A DNA stretch of 64,000 nt from Planobispora longispora (GTDB lineage Bacteria; Actinomycetota; Actinomycetes; Streptosporangiales; Streptosporangiaceae). The notes under the pieces were generated by a model. It did no database searches. It saw nothing but the letters and a program-made list of their open reading frames with translations, and was not told the origin of the DNA. Made by a program: the position numbers and the translations under genes. The first letter of the stretch is position 1; every line of letters begins with the position of its first letter. Below, piece by piece: positions 8,778 through 16,485 of the stretch. The stretch covers positions 19,439 through 83,438 of the forward strand of contig NZ_BOOH01000060.1 in the NCBI RefSeq assembly GCF_016863135.1. The letters run 5' to 3'.

Positions 8778-9482
8778 GTGAGCAACGGTGCGGCGGGCGG
8801 TGACGCGGTGGGCGACATGGCAGGCAAGCGGGAGCGTCGCGTGCGGGTGGTGGTCGCCGACGACCAGACCGTGGTGCGCGAGGGGCTCGTGCTCCTGCTC
8901 GGCCTGCTGCCCGGCGTCGAGGTGGCGGGGGTGGCGGCCGACGGGGCGGAGGCGGTCGGGCTCGCCGAGGAGATCCGGCCCGACCTGGTGCTGATGGACC
9001 TGCGCATGCCCCGGATGGACGGGGTGGAGGCGACCGCGCGGATCCGCTCCTCCTGCCCGGAGGTCCAGGTCCTCGTGCTGACGACCTACTCCGACGACGA
9101 GTCGGTGTTCGCCGCGATCCGGGCCGGGGCGCGCGGTTACCTGACCAAGGACACCGATGCAGAGGGGCTCGCCTTCGCGCTGTCGGCCGTGGCGGAGGGC
9201 AGGGCCCAGTTCGACCCCGAGGTGCAGCGCAGGCTCGCGGAGGCCGCGGCGGGGACGCGGCGGGTCTCGCGGTTGCCGGACGGGCTGACCCCGAGGGAGG
9301 CCGAGGTGCTGCGGCTGATCGCGGCCGGGCGGTCCAACGGCGAGATCGCCGGGGAGCTGTTCATCTCGGAGGCGACGGTCAAGACGCACATCAACAACCT
9401 GTTCGCCAAGGCGGGCCTGCGCGACCGTGCCCAGGCCGTCACCTATGCCTTCCGGAACGGGCTCGCGCCGGACGAGAACTGA
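8778..9482 (+). CDS. LuxR/NarL-family response regulator
   Basis: Response regulator of 234 residues, partner of the preceding kinase. Receiver domain with VVVADDQ, the phospho-acceptor in LVLMDLRMPRMDG, and LTKD; C-terminal LuxR domain (LTPREAEVLRLIAAGRSNGEIA, EATVKTHINNLFAKAGLRDRAQ). The GTG at 8778 and the ATG at 8817 are both possible; the second gives the more usual short N-terminus. The 52-bp gap to the kinase still allows co-transcription. Confidence 0.92.
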   Translation: MSNGAAGGDAVGDMAGKRERRVRVVVADDQTVVREGLVLLLGLLPGVEVAGVAADGAEAVGLAEEIRPDLVLMDLRMPRMDGVEATARIRSSCPEVQVLVLTTYSDDESVFAAIRAGARGYLTKDTDAEGLAFALSAVAEGRAQFDPEVQRRLAEAAAGTRRVSRLPDGLTPREAEVLRLIAAGRSNGEIAGELFISEATVKTHINNLFAKAGLRDRAQAVTYAFRNGLAPDEN

Positions 9483-9712
9483 CCGCCGGCGGGAACGGGC
9501 CTGTGCCGGACGAGAGCCGGCCGCCGGCCCGCGAACTCGCCCGTTCGATCGGCGCGGTGGAGATGAAGGGCGCTCATCGGCCCACTTTGCTGGGATATGA
9601 GGGTTTTTGAGAGTCGGCAACCTACCTGCACCTTTCGTGCACTTTTGCTGCTACGCCCGAGCGGCTCACTGGAGGAAGAACGAAATGTTCCGCCGCACAA
9701 AGGATCTCCGCC

Positions 9713-9946
9713 ATGACTCTCACCGCCACTCTCAGCCTCATCCTCCGGGTTCTGGTCAACGTCCTGGGTCTGCCCGTGGTCGCCGGAGCGATCCTGGCCA
9801 TCGGCGGTGCGACCGGCACCGCGGCCCACCTCGGAGTCCAGATGGAGACGGCGCCCACGGTGACGGTGGAGGACCTGCTGCGGCTCACCGAGAAGGAAGT
9901 CGTCGAGAAGGTGAAGTCCAAGAGCGGCTCCAAGTCCCGCGCGTGA
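9713..9946 (+). CDS. small membrane protein, unknown function
   Basis: A 77-residue protein not assigned to any family. It has one long hydrophobic stretch at about 5-45 (LSLILRVLVNVLGLPVVAGA, then AILAIGG) and a charged, lysine-rich C-terminus (EKEVVEKVKSKSGSKSRA). Codon third positions are overwhelmingly G or C and AAGGA lies 8-9 bp before the ATG, so it is very likely real. It stands alone after a 230-bp gap that shows no other gene, and is followed by a strong terminator. Confidence 0.7.
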   Translation: MTLTATLSLILRVLVNVLGLPVVAGAILAIGGATGTAAHLGVQMETAPTVTVEDLLRLTEKEVVEKVKSKSGSKSRA

Positions 9947-10093
9947 CCCCCTCCCCGCATGACGGGAACGGCGGAGCGGCCGGAACCGCGGAACGGCGGA
10001 CATGGTGAAGCGGACATGGTGAACAGGGGCGGACCGACCGGCCTGACCGGCGTGTGGCGGACACGCGGGAGCAGGCGTCGAGGGACGCAGACG

Positions 10094-10127
10094 AGAACCC
10101 CGGCCGGGGTAGCCCGGCCGGGGTTCT
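10094..10127. terminator. strong bidirectional terminator hairpin
   Basis: AGAACCCCGGCCGGG-GTAG-CCCGGCCGGGGTTCT: a perfect 15-bp stem with a 4-base loop, between the small membrane protein gene and the convergent Hpt gene. Placement and symmetry fit termination from both sides. Confidence 0.85.
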
Positions 10128-10150
10128 CTGTGTATCGGGGTCCGCCGCGG

Positions 10151-10540
10151 TCAGGCGGGGCGGGGAACGAGCGGCAGCCCGGAGCGGAGGTCGTCGAGGA
10201 CCTCGGCGAAGTGGTCGCCGGCCTCGGCGAGGGCCGACCTCAGCAGGTCGGGGTGGTCGCCCGCCTCGTCGAGCCGTCCCGCGTCGGCCAGGCGCTCGGC
10301 CTCGGCGCACAGGCCGGAGACACCGCTCGCCCCGAGATTGGCGGCCGCCCCCTTCAACGCGTGCGCCTTGTGGGCCGCCGCCGAGGCGTCCGCGGCGGCG
10401 ATGGCCGTCTCGAGGTCGGTCAGCATGACCGGCGCGCGCTCCAGGAACGAGGCGACGAGCCTCTCGATGAACGCGATCTCATGCGCGCTGCCGTCCACCA
10501 GGAGGTCCGCGATGCGCGCGCGGATGTCCGGCGCGGTCAT
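10151..10540 (-). CDS. Hpt (histidine phosphotransfer) domain protein
   Basis: A 129-residue stand-alone phosphotransfer protein. The Hpt four-helix bundle is recognised by the phospho-acceptor motif HALKGAAANLGA with the active His at about 60. Such proteins shuttle phosphate between response regulator receivers or hybrid kinases. It lies 61 bp downstream of the receiver/HD-like gene on the same strand, so the two are probably co-transcribed and may be partners. No hybrid kinase is in view. Confidence 0.85.
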   Translation of the reverse strand: MTAPDIRARIADLLVDGSAHEIAFIERLVASFLERAPVMLTDLETAIAAADASAAAHKAHALKGAAANLGASGVSGLCAEAERLADAGRLDEAGDHPDLLRSALAEAGDHFAEVLDDLRSGLPLVPRPA

Positions 10541-10601
10541 CGGGATTTCCCCGGCGGGAGGGCTCGGCCACAGGTCACGGCCGTCGGCGGGCGGGACGGG
10601 T

Positions 10602-11816
10602 TCACGCCGCCGCCCTGGTCGCGGTCGGGGCCGGCACGACGGCCCAGACCGGCTCGATCAGCTCCACGATGTGCTTGTAGTTGGTCAGCCGCTCCAGGAG
10701 CATCTCGGTGACCGAGATCCCGCGGCCGATGAGCACCAGGCCGTTGACGGCGACGATGTCCTCGGCGATGCGCATGCCGACCTCCAGCTCGCCGATGCGG
10801 AAGGCGCGCGCCTCCTCCTGCTCCGTCGTGATCCCCCGGATCCGGCGGAGCGCGGCCAGCGCCGCGACATCGTGGTCGCCCTGACCTCCCATGGCGACGA
10901 TGGCGTTCTCCGCGGTCACGCCGCGGCTGGTGAAGCCCTCGAACTCGATCGCCGCGCGCAGCACGCCGACGGCCACCGTCACCATCGGCTTGTCCACCGC
11001 CACCAGGGCGGGCTGCCCGGCGCCGCCGGCGGGCCGGAGCCCGCTGACGATCTCGACGACGTCCTCGAGCATCGGCACCTCGCCGAGCAGGCGGGCCGCG
11101 ATGCCGGGCATGGCGTCGATCATCTTCTGCTCGTCCTCCGGCAGCGGGAGCCCCCGGTCCAGCTTCTCCAGCACGCTGGGGGGCAGGGTCACGGCGCCGA
11201 GCTGGGAGGCCATGGCCGCGACCTCGATCTCCCAGACGTTGTTCAGGCCGAGCTCCCGGCAGAGCGCGCCGACCAGGTCGCGGATGCGTCCCGCGCGGGC
11301 GAACGCCTGCGGGCTGGCCAGTTCCAGACAGCCGAAGAGCGCCTGCAGGCTCGCGCGGAGGGTCTTGTCCAGGATCTCGCGCTCGGCCGACACCAGCCGG
11401 TGCTGCTCCACCGCGTCACGGACGGTGTCGCGCAGCTCCCGGGTGGGGCACGGCTTGCACAGGAAGCGGAAGACCTGCCCGTTGTTGATCGCGGCGATGG
11501 CGGAGGCGAGGTCGCCCTGGGCGGTGTGCAGGACACGGGTGAGACCGGGGTGCCTGAGCCGGACGTGTCCGAGCAGCTCGATGCCGTCCATGTCGGGCAT
11601 GCGCATGTCGCTGATGACGACGGCGAAGGGGCCCTGCCGGTCGAGCGCGTCCAGGGCGCTCATGCCGTCGAGGGCGGTGACGACGCGGTACTCCGTGCCC
11701 AGCTGGTGGCTGAGCGTCTCCAGCACCGTCGGCTCGTCGTCCACCAGCAGTACGGAGGGCGTCTCACCGGTCAATACCGAAGTGCGACGCCATAGTTCGG
11801 TCAACTCGTTCGACAT
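10602..11816 (-). CDS. response regulator with degenerate HD-GYP-like output domain
   Basis: A 404-residue protein with a receiver domain at 21-140 (VLLVDDEP, phospho-acceptor D70 in VVISDMRMPDMDG, K121) and an output region at about 155-290 that follows the helical pattern of RpfG-type HD-GYP domains. The metal-binding residues are missing: the HD pair reads SQ at 204-205 (AAMASQLGAVTLPP), the His of the usual HP motif is Met, and the HH motif reads SG. A third region to the C-terminus (RIGELEVGMRIAEDIVAVNG) resembles the start of many RpfG-like proteins. It likely binds partners rather than hydrolyses c-di-GMP. Encoded upstream of the Hpt gene. Confidence 0.8.
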   Translation of the reverse strand: MSNELTELWRRTSVLTGETPSVLLVDDEPTVLETLSHQLGTEYRVVTALDGMSALDALDRQGPFAVVISDMRMPDMDGIELLGHVRLRHPGLTRVLHTAQGDLASAIAAINNGQVFRFLCKPCPTRELRDTVRDAVEQHRLVSAEREILDKTLRASLQALFGCLELASPQAFARAGRIRDLVGALCRELGLNNVWEIEVAAMASQLGAVTLPPSVLEKLDRGLPLPEDEQKMIDAMPGIAARLLGEVPMLEDVVEIVSGLRPAGGAGQPALVAVDKPMVTVAVGVLRAAIEFEGFTSRGVTAENAIVAMGGQGDHDVAALAALRRIRGITTEQEEARAFRIGELEVGMRIAEDIVAVNGLVLIGRGISVTEMLLERLTNYKHIVELIEPVWAVVPAPTATRAAA

Positions 11817-11912
11817 GATGGTCCCGTCCTTTGCACCTGCCCTTCCGTCGGCTCCGGCGCGCGCCTCCTGAGGACAAACGCCGGGCTGTTTGACCGGCGG
11901 GACGGGAGCGGG

Positions 11913-12653
11913 TCAGCGCTCGATGAGGGTGACCTCGAGGGAGTAGTGCGAGGCCCGGTAGATGTGGGAGCCGTGCTCCACGGCCCGGCCCTGGTCGTCG
12001 TAGGCGGTGCGGACCATGGTGAGCAGCGGCGCGCCGCGCCGTTCGTCCAGGAGCCTGGCCTCGACCGCGGTGGCCGCCCGGGCGCCTATCCGCTGGTTGG
12101 CCACGCGCATCCGGACCCCGGCGGAGCGGAGCAGCTCGTACAGCCCGCGCTCGGACAGGGTCTCGGCGGTCAGCGGCGCCAGGCCCGAGGGCAGCCAGTT
12201 GTGCAGCAGCGCCAGCGGTTCGCCCGCCGCGTAGCGGATGCGCTCCATGCGCAGCACCTCGGCGCCGGGTTCGAGGCCGAGGACGGCGGCGATCTCCTCC
12301 TGCGCGGGCGCGGTCTCCAGCGAGAGCACGCGCGTGACGGGCTCCTGCCCGGCGCGGCGCAGGTCGTCGTAGAGGCTGGTGAGCTCCACCGAGCGCTTGA
12401 CCTGGCCGTGGACGACCTGGGTGCCGACGCCGCGTTTGCGGACGAGCAGGCCCTTGTCCACGAGATACTGGATCGCCTGGCGGATGGTCGGCCGGGACAG
12501 GCCCAGCCGGTCGGCGAGCATGATCTCGTTGTCCAGCCGGGATCCGGGGGGCAGATCGCCGCGCCGGATGGCCTCGGAGATCTGCTCGGCCACCTGGAAG
12601 TACAGCGGCACGGGACTGGACCGATCCAGATCGATGGCGAGCTTGGCGGTCAT
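11913..12653 (-). CDS. GntR/HutC-family transcriptional regulator (UTRA domain)
   Basis: A 246-residue regulator with an N-terminal GntR winged helix at about 12-80 (VPLYFQVAEQISEAIRRGDL, PGSRLDNEIMLADRLGLSR) and a UTRA effector domain at about 95-240. HutC-type regulators are released by a sugar, amino acid or metabolite. GGGAGGG precedes the ATG. The palindrome TGTCCTGACA lies about 50 bp upstream of its start, and two more copies of TGTCNNGACA lie between the phytase and transporter genes, so it probably regulates itself, the phytase and the transporter. Confidence 0.9.
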   Translation of the reverse strand: MTAKLAIDLDRSSPVPLYFQVAEQISEAIRRGDLPPGSRLDNEIMLADRLGLSRPTIRQAIQYLVDKGLLVRKRGVGTQVVHGQVKRSVELTSLYDDLRRAGQEPVTRVLSLETAPAQEEIAAVLGLEPGAEVLRMERIRYAAGEPLALLHNWLPSGLAPLTAETLSERGLYELLRSAGVRMRVANQRIGARAATAVEARLLDERRGAPLLTMVRTAYDDQGRAVEHGSHIYRASHYSLEVTLIER

Positions 12654-12693
12654 CGGTCCCTCCCGAGTAGATACGCTCCGTAGTCAGGTTAGC

Positions 12694-12714
12694 GGACATC
12701 AGAATGTCCTGACA
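12694..12714. promoter_or_regulatory. probable GntR operator at its own promoter
   Basis: Two overlapping inverted repeats: GGACAT-N4-ATGTCC (12694-12709) and the full TGTCCTGACA palindrome (12705-12714). The second matches the TGTCNNGACA sites at 14233 and 14298. Confidence 0.7.
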
Positions 12715-12765
12715 AACACTGCCACGCCGGTGGGCGAGCCGCGGACGCCCGGCCGGTTCGGTTCG

Positions 12766-12815
12766 GCGCCGGGGACCTACGGGGTCGGTCCCCGGCGCGG
12801 GTCGCGCCGGGGACC
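12766..12815 (-). terminator. terminator with three alternating arms, downstream of phytase gene
   Basis: The 12-mer GCGCCGGGGACC occurs at 12766-12777 and 12804-12815, with its exact complement GGTCCCCGGCGC at 12787-12798. Either flanking arm can pair with the middle one, with loops of 9 or 5 bases. It lies just after the phytase stop on the minus strand. Confidence 0.75.
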
Positions 12816-12830
12816 GCTGCGGGGCCGGGG

Positions 12831-14138
12831 TCAGCGGCGGGGGTTCCAGCCCCCGGTGTCGACGGCCAGGTCGTGCAGGTCGGCGACGTCGTCCCACTCG
12901 ACGAATTTGAAGTTGGTGTTCTCCCGGTCGCCGTCCGCGGGGAGGTTGGCGCCGTCGTGGACGACCAGGAGCCCCTCGTCGAACTCGTCGCCGAGCGGCA
13001 CGTTCAGCACCATCGCGCCGTCGCTGTGATCGGCGGCGTCGATGCCGTCGTCGGCGCCGACGCGGAAGCGTCCGAGATGGGCGTTGGAGCCCTCGCGCCG
13101 GTAGATCGAGAAGGTGCTGTCACCCTGGCTGGAGGCCAGCAGGTAGCCCTTGCCGCCCGCGCGGTAGTAGATGGTCAGGCCCTCGGCGTCGGCCGTCAGG
13201 TGCTCGCCGCCGAAGCCGGGGTCCTCGCCGAAGGTGCACTCCTCCGTCTCGGCGTCGTAGGCGCCGGGCACGCCGTACCCGCGGACCTTGTCCATCAGCA
13301 CCGGCGCGCCGGTCAGGTCGGCGCGCATCTTCCAGATGCCCACCGTCTCCTGCGCGGCGTAGAGCACGTCCCGCTCGATGTCGACGACCATGCCCTCGAC
13401 CTGCGGGAGCTCGTCGGGCTCCAGGCACGGGCTCCAGGTGCTCCCGTCGGGCAGGGTGAAGGAGGACGGCAGGCTGATCTGGCGGACCTTGTCGTAGCCG
13501 ATCTTCCCGCCGGAGGTGGTCTTGAGCTTCAGCAGGGCGACGGTGGTCTTGTGCCGCTGGCTGACCAGGACGTAGGTCCCGGTGGAGTCCTTCCAGGCGG
13601 CCAGGCCGTAGGCGGTCTCGGCGTCGTTGACCTCGTCCTGGGTGGTGTTGAACACGAACGGCGCCGCCGGGTCGGTGACGTCGGTCAGCGGGGCGCGGCC
13701 GGCCGCGGCGCGCGCCGCGTCGACGGCGTAGAAGCGGATCTGGTCGCGGCCGCGATCGGAGACGACGGCCAGGTCCCTGCCGCCGAAGCCGTAGACGATG
13801 TCGGCGTTGTTGAAGCGGCCGGGCTCGTCGTCCTCGCCGGGGGCGGCCGGGGCCGGGATGTGCTGCACCTGGGCGCCCTTGAGGTCGTAGGCGTAGAGGC
13901 CGCCCTCCTTGGCGGTGGCGACCACCACGCTCCTGCCCGGTCTGCCGGGGTGGGCCCAGATCGCCGGGTCGTCGCCGTTGGCGTTGCCTCCCGCCGCGTC
14001 GTCGAAGAGGGCGGGGGTCTCGACCTCCGGGTGGACGGTGGGGACGTCCGCGGCGTGGGCGGCCTGGGCCGCCGGCAGGGCGGCGGCCGTCAGGCACGCC
14101 GCGAGCGAGGCCAGAGTGATGCGGGACAGGGGACGCAT
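12831..14138 (-). CDS. secreted beta-propeller phytase (3-phytase)
   Basis: A 435-residue secreted enzyme that would release phosphate from phytate (myo-inositol hexakisphosphate). The signal peptide covers about 1-29 (AAALPAAQAAHA). The mature part shows the beta-propeller phytase blocks in order: DDPAIWAHP, GRFNNADIVYGF, NDAETAYGLAAW, QVEGMVVDIERDVLYAAQE, AEGLTIYY, LLASSQGDSTFSIYRR, FDEGLLVVHDG and NTNFKFVEWDDVA, which supply the calcium-binding and phosphate-binding acidic residues of this family. Length fits one six-bladed propeller. GGAGG precedes the ATG. A promoter can be drawn at 14191-14219. It is divergent from the sugar transporter operon. Confidence 0.93.
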   Translation of the reverse strand: MRPLSRITLASLAACLTAAALPAAQAAHAADVPTVHPEVETPALFDDAAGGNANGDDPAIWAHPGRPGRSVVVATAKEGGLYAYDLKGAQVQHIPAPAAPGEDDEPGRFNNADIVYGFGGRDLAVVSDRGRDQIRFYAVDAARAAAGRAPLTDVTDPAAPFVFNTTQDEVNDAETAYGLAAWKDSTGTYVLVSQRHKTTVALLKLKTTSGGKIGYDKVRQISLPSSFTLPDGSTWSPCLEPDELPQVEGMVVDIERDVLYAAQETVGIWKMRADLTGAPVLMDKVRGYGVPGAYDAETEECTFGEDPGFGGEHLTADAEGLTIYYRAGGKGYLLASSQGDSTFSIYRREGSNAHLGRFRVGADDGIDAADHSDGAMVLNVPLGDEFDEGLLVVHDGANLPADGDRENTNFKFVEWDDVADLHDLAVDTGGWNPRR

Positions 14139-14190
14139 GGCGCCTCCAGGGTGGTGGTCGGGCTGATCGGCGCTCGATCATCGTGATGTC

Positions 14191-14219
14191 ACGTTAACGA
14201 GCGGTTAATGACCGAGCAA
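14191..14219 (-). promoter_or_regulatory. phytase promoter candidate
   Basis: On the minus strand: -35 TTGCTC (14219-14214), 17-bp spacer, -10 TAACGT (14196-14191). A half-site TGTCACG of the putative GntR operator (14187-14193) overlaps the -10 box. Confidence 0.55.
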
Positions 14220-14232
14220 TAGAACATGCGTA

Positions 14233-14242
14233 TGTCATGACA
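14233..14242. promoter_or_regulatory. GntR-type operator, perfect palindrome
   Basis: TGTCATGACA inside the longer perfect palindrome TATGTCATGACATA (14231-14244), upstream of the phytase -35 box and of the transporter promoter. Confidence 0.7.
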
Positions 14243-14297
14243 TAGCCATGAATGCTGACGTGTGTCACCGGCACGCGCACTCTCGCATAAGTCCTAA

Positions 14298-14307
14298 TGT
14301 CACGACA
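14298..14307. promoter_or_regulatory. GntR-type operator next to transporter promoter
   Basis: TGTCACGACA, five bases upstream of the transporter -35 box. Same TGTCNNGACA form as the sites at 12705 and 14233. Confidence 0.68.
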
Positions 14308-14312
14308 AAGTG

Positions 14313-14341
14313 TTGACACGGAGGTAATGCCGCGGTTACAA
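14313..14341 (+). promoter_or_regulatory. strong housekeeping promoter of transporter operon
   Basis: TTGACA (14313-14318), 17-bp spacer, TTACAA (14336-14341), 46 bp before the binding-protein start. Confidence 0.7.
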
Positions 14342-14387
14342 ACCAGGGACGGGGGGTTCCAGCGGAACGACGCGCGGGAGGCTACCG

Positions 14388-15383
14388 ATGAAGCGGACGA
14401 CAGGGCTGGTCGTGGCGGCCATGCTGGGATTCGCGGCCCTGAGCGGCTGCTCGAACGCCGAAGGAGGTCAGGAACCCGCGGGCGCCACCACCGGTGCGGC
14501 CCCCGCGACGGCTCCGGCGGGCGGAGGGGCGAACTTCGCCGTCATCACCCACGCCGCCGCGGGCGACGCGTTCTGGGACGTGGTCAAGAACGGCGCCGAG
14601 GCCGCCGGCAAGCAGTACGGCGTCGCGGTGAGCTATCAGGGCGACGGGGACCCGGCCCGGCAGTCCCAGCTCATCGACCAGGCAGTCAGCCAGAAGGTCG
14701 ACGGGATCGTGGTCTCCATGGCCAACCCGGACGCCCTGAAGGAGTCCATCGGCAAGGCCGTGGCCGCGAAGATCCCGGTGATCACCATCAACTCGGGCGG
14801 CGACAGGTCCAAGGAGTTCGGCGCCGTCACCCACGTCGGCCAGTCCGAGGACGTGGCCGGACGGGGCGCCGGCGAGCAGCTCAAGGCCGCGGGCGTCGGC
14901 AAGCTGCTGTGCGTCATCCACGAGGCCGGCAACGTGGGCCTCGACCAGCGCTGCAACGGCGCCACCGAAGGGCTCGGCGGCACCGTCGAGCGGCTCCAGG
15001 TGGACGTGGGCAACCTCGCCGACGCCACCTCCAAGATCGCTGCCAGGCTCCAGTCCGACACCTCGATCGACGGCGTGCTCGCGCTGAACCCGTCCATCGC
15101 CGTCGCCGCCCGCGACGCCATCGCCGACGCGGGCTCGGAGGCCAAGCTCGGCACGTTCGACCTCTCGGGCGACGTGGTCACCGCCATCAAGGACGGCGAG
15201 ATCCTGTTCGCCGTGGACCAGCAGCAGTACCTCCAGGGCTGGCTGCCGATCACCTTCCTCACCCTCTACAAGCAGAACCTCAACACCGTCGGCGGCGGCC
15301 TGCCGGTGAACACCGGCCCCGGCTTCGTCACCAAGGACACCGCCGACCAGGTGGCCAAGCTCGCCGAGAGCGGCACTCGATGA
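14388..15383 (+). CDS. CUT2 sugar ABC transporter, substrate-binding lipoprotein
   Basis: Solute-binding lipoprotein of 331 residues, Peripla_BP_4/RbsB-like. Lipobox FAALSGC with the lipidated Cys at about 21, then a Thr/Ala/Gly linker and a two-lobed binding domain (NFAVITHAAAGDAFW, IDQAVSQKVDGIVVSMANP, IPVITINSGG, GVLALNPSIAVAARDAIADAG, VDQQQYLQGW). The family binds pentoses, hexoses or inositols. GGGAGG lies before the ATG. The neighbouring phytase makes inositol phosphates or inositol an attractive ligand, but the sequence alone does not decide it. Confidence 0.9.
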   Translation: MKRTTGLVVAAMLGFAALSGCSNAEGGQEPAGATTGAAPATAPAGGGANFAVITHAAAGDAFWDVVKNGAEAAGKQYGVAVSYQGDGDPARQSQLIDQAVSQKVDGIVVSMANPDALKESIGKAVAAKIPVITINSGGDRSKEFGAVTHVGQSEDVAGRGAGEQLKAAGVGKLLCVIHEAGNVGLDQRCNGATEGLGGTVERLQVDVGNLADATSKIAARLQSDTSIDGVLALNPSIAVAARDAIADAGSEAKLGTFDLSGDVVTAIKDGEILFAVDQQQYLQGWLPITFLTLYKQNLNTVGGGLPVNTGPGFVTKDTADQVAKLAESGTR

Positions 15384-15447
15384 TCGGCGGGCCGTACGGC
15401 GCGGCGGGGGAGCGCCCGGCGGCCGGGGACGGCGCGGGGGGCGGGGC

Positions 15448-16485
15448 GTGACCGTCAAGGCCGGGACCGACGAGCGCCTCGCCTCCACCGGCCTGGCCCG
15501 CAGGCTGCTGATCCGGCCCGAGCTGGGCGCGGTGGTCGGCGCGATCGTGGTGTTCGTGTTCTTCGCGAGCCAGTCGGAGACGTTCCGTTCCGCCAACGGG
15601 GTCGCCAACTGGCTCGACCCCGCCTCCACGCTCGGCATCATGGCGGTCGCCATCGCGCTGCTGATGATCGGCGGCGAGTTCGACCTGTCGGCCGGGGTGC
15701 TCACCGGCACGACCGGCCTGATCACGGTCATCCTCTCCACCCGGTACGGCCTCCCGGTCTGGGCGGCGATGCTCGTCGCGCTCGTCGCGGCGCTGCTGGT
15801 GGGATTCCTCAACGGGATGATCGTGGTCCGCACCAACCTGCCGAGCTTCATCGTCACCCTCGGCACCTTCCTGATGCTCCAGGGGATCAACCTGGGCGTC
15901 ACCAAGGCCCTCACCGGGACCGTCCAGGTGGGCGGACTGCGCAGGGCCGAGGGGTACGAGCAGGCGCGGGCCGCGCTGGCCGGGACGTTCACGATCGGCG
16001 AGACGGACTTCCGGGTGGCCATCCTATGGTGGCTGGGCGTCACCGCGCTGGCCACCTGGGTGCTCATGCGGACCAGGGCGGGAAATTGGATCTTCGCGGT
16101 GGGCGGGGACGACCGGGCCGCGCGGGCGGTCGGGGTGCCCGCCGAGCGAACGAAGATCGCGCTGTTCATGACGACGGCCACAGCCGCCTGGCTGGTCGGC
16201 TCGATCCTGGCGCTGCGCTTCACCTCGGTGCAGGCGAACGCGGGACTGGGGCAGGAGTTCGTCTACATCATCGCGGCGGTCATCGGGGGCTGCCTGCTCA
16301 CCGGCGGGTACGGCTCCGCCGTCGGCGCGGCCGTCGGAGCCCTGATCTTCGGCATGGCGGACAAGGGGATCGTCTTCCTCGGCTGGGACGCCGACTGGTT
16401 CAAGTTCTTCCTGGGCGCGATGCTGCTGCTGGCCACCCTCGCCAACCGGCTGGTCCGCCGCTACGCGGAGGAGGTGCGGCATTGA
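15448..16485 (+). CDS. CUT2 sugar ABC transporter permease (RbsC/FrcC-like)
   Basis: Membrane permease of 345 residues with about nine to ten hydrophobic segments. Family blocks: [59 protein letters not shown] and [21 protein letters not shown] at 15448 follows a 64-bp gap after the binding-protein gene; GGCGGGGC gives only a weak ribosome-binding site. Its stop overlaps the ATPase start. Confidence 0.9.
   Translation: MTVKAGTDERLASTGLARRLLIRPELGAVVGAIVVFVFFASQSETFRSANGVANWLDPASTLGIMAVAIALLMIGGEFDLSAGVLTGTTGLITVILSTRYGLPVWAAMLVALVAALLVGFLNGMIVVRTNLPSFIVTLGTFLMLQGINLGVTKALTGTVQVGGLRRAEGYEQARAALAGTFTIGETDFRVAILWWLGVTALATWVLMRTRAGNWIFAVGGDDRAARAVGVPAERTKIALFMTTATAAWLVGSILALRFTSVQANAGLGQEFVYIIAAVIGGCLLTGGYGSAVGAAVGALIFGMADKGIVFLGWDADWFKFFLGAMLLLATLANRLVRRYAEEVRH

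Noticed and set aside
5912..9007. A 1031-codon minus-strand open frame across the exporter and kinase genes.
   Set aside because: Only its last 245 codons encode a recognisable protein (the ABC-2 permease). The rest is Arg/Pro/Gly-rich antisense of genes with clear domains.
16026..16481. Upstream extension of the transporter ATPase frame through the permease gene.
   Set aside because: The sequence there is the antisense-free alternative frame of the permease and is Arg/Gly-rich; the TTG at 16482 with GGAGGAGG explains the start.
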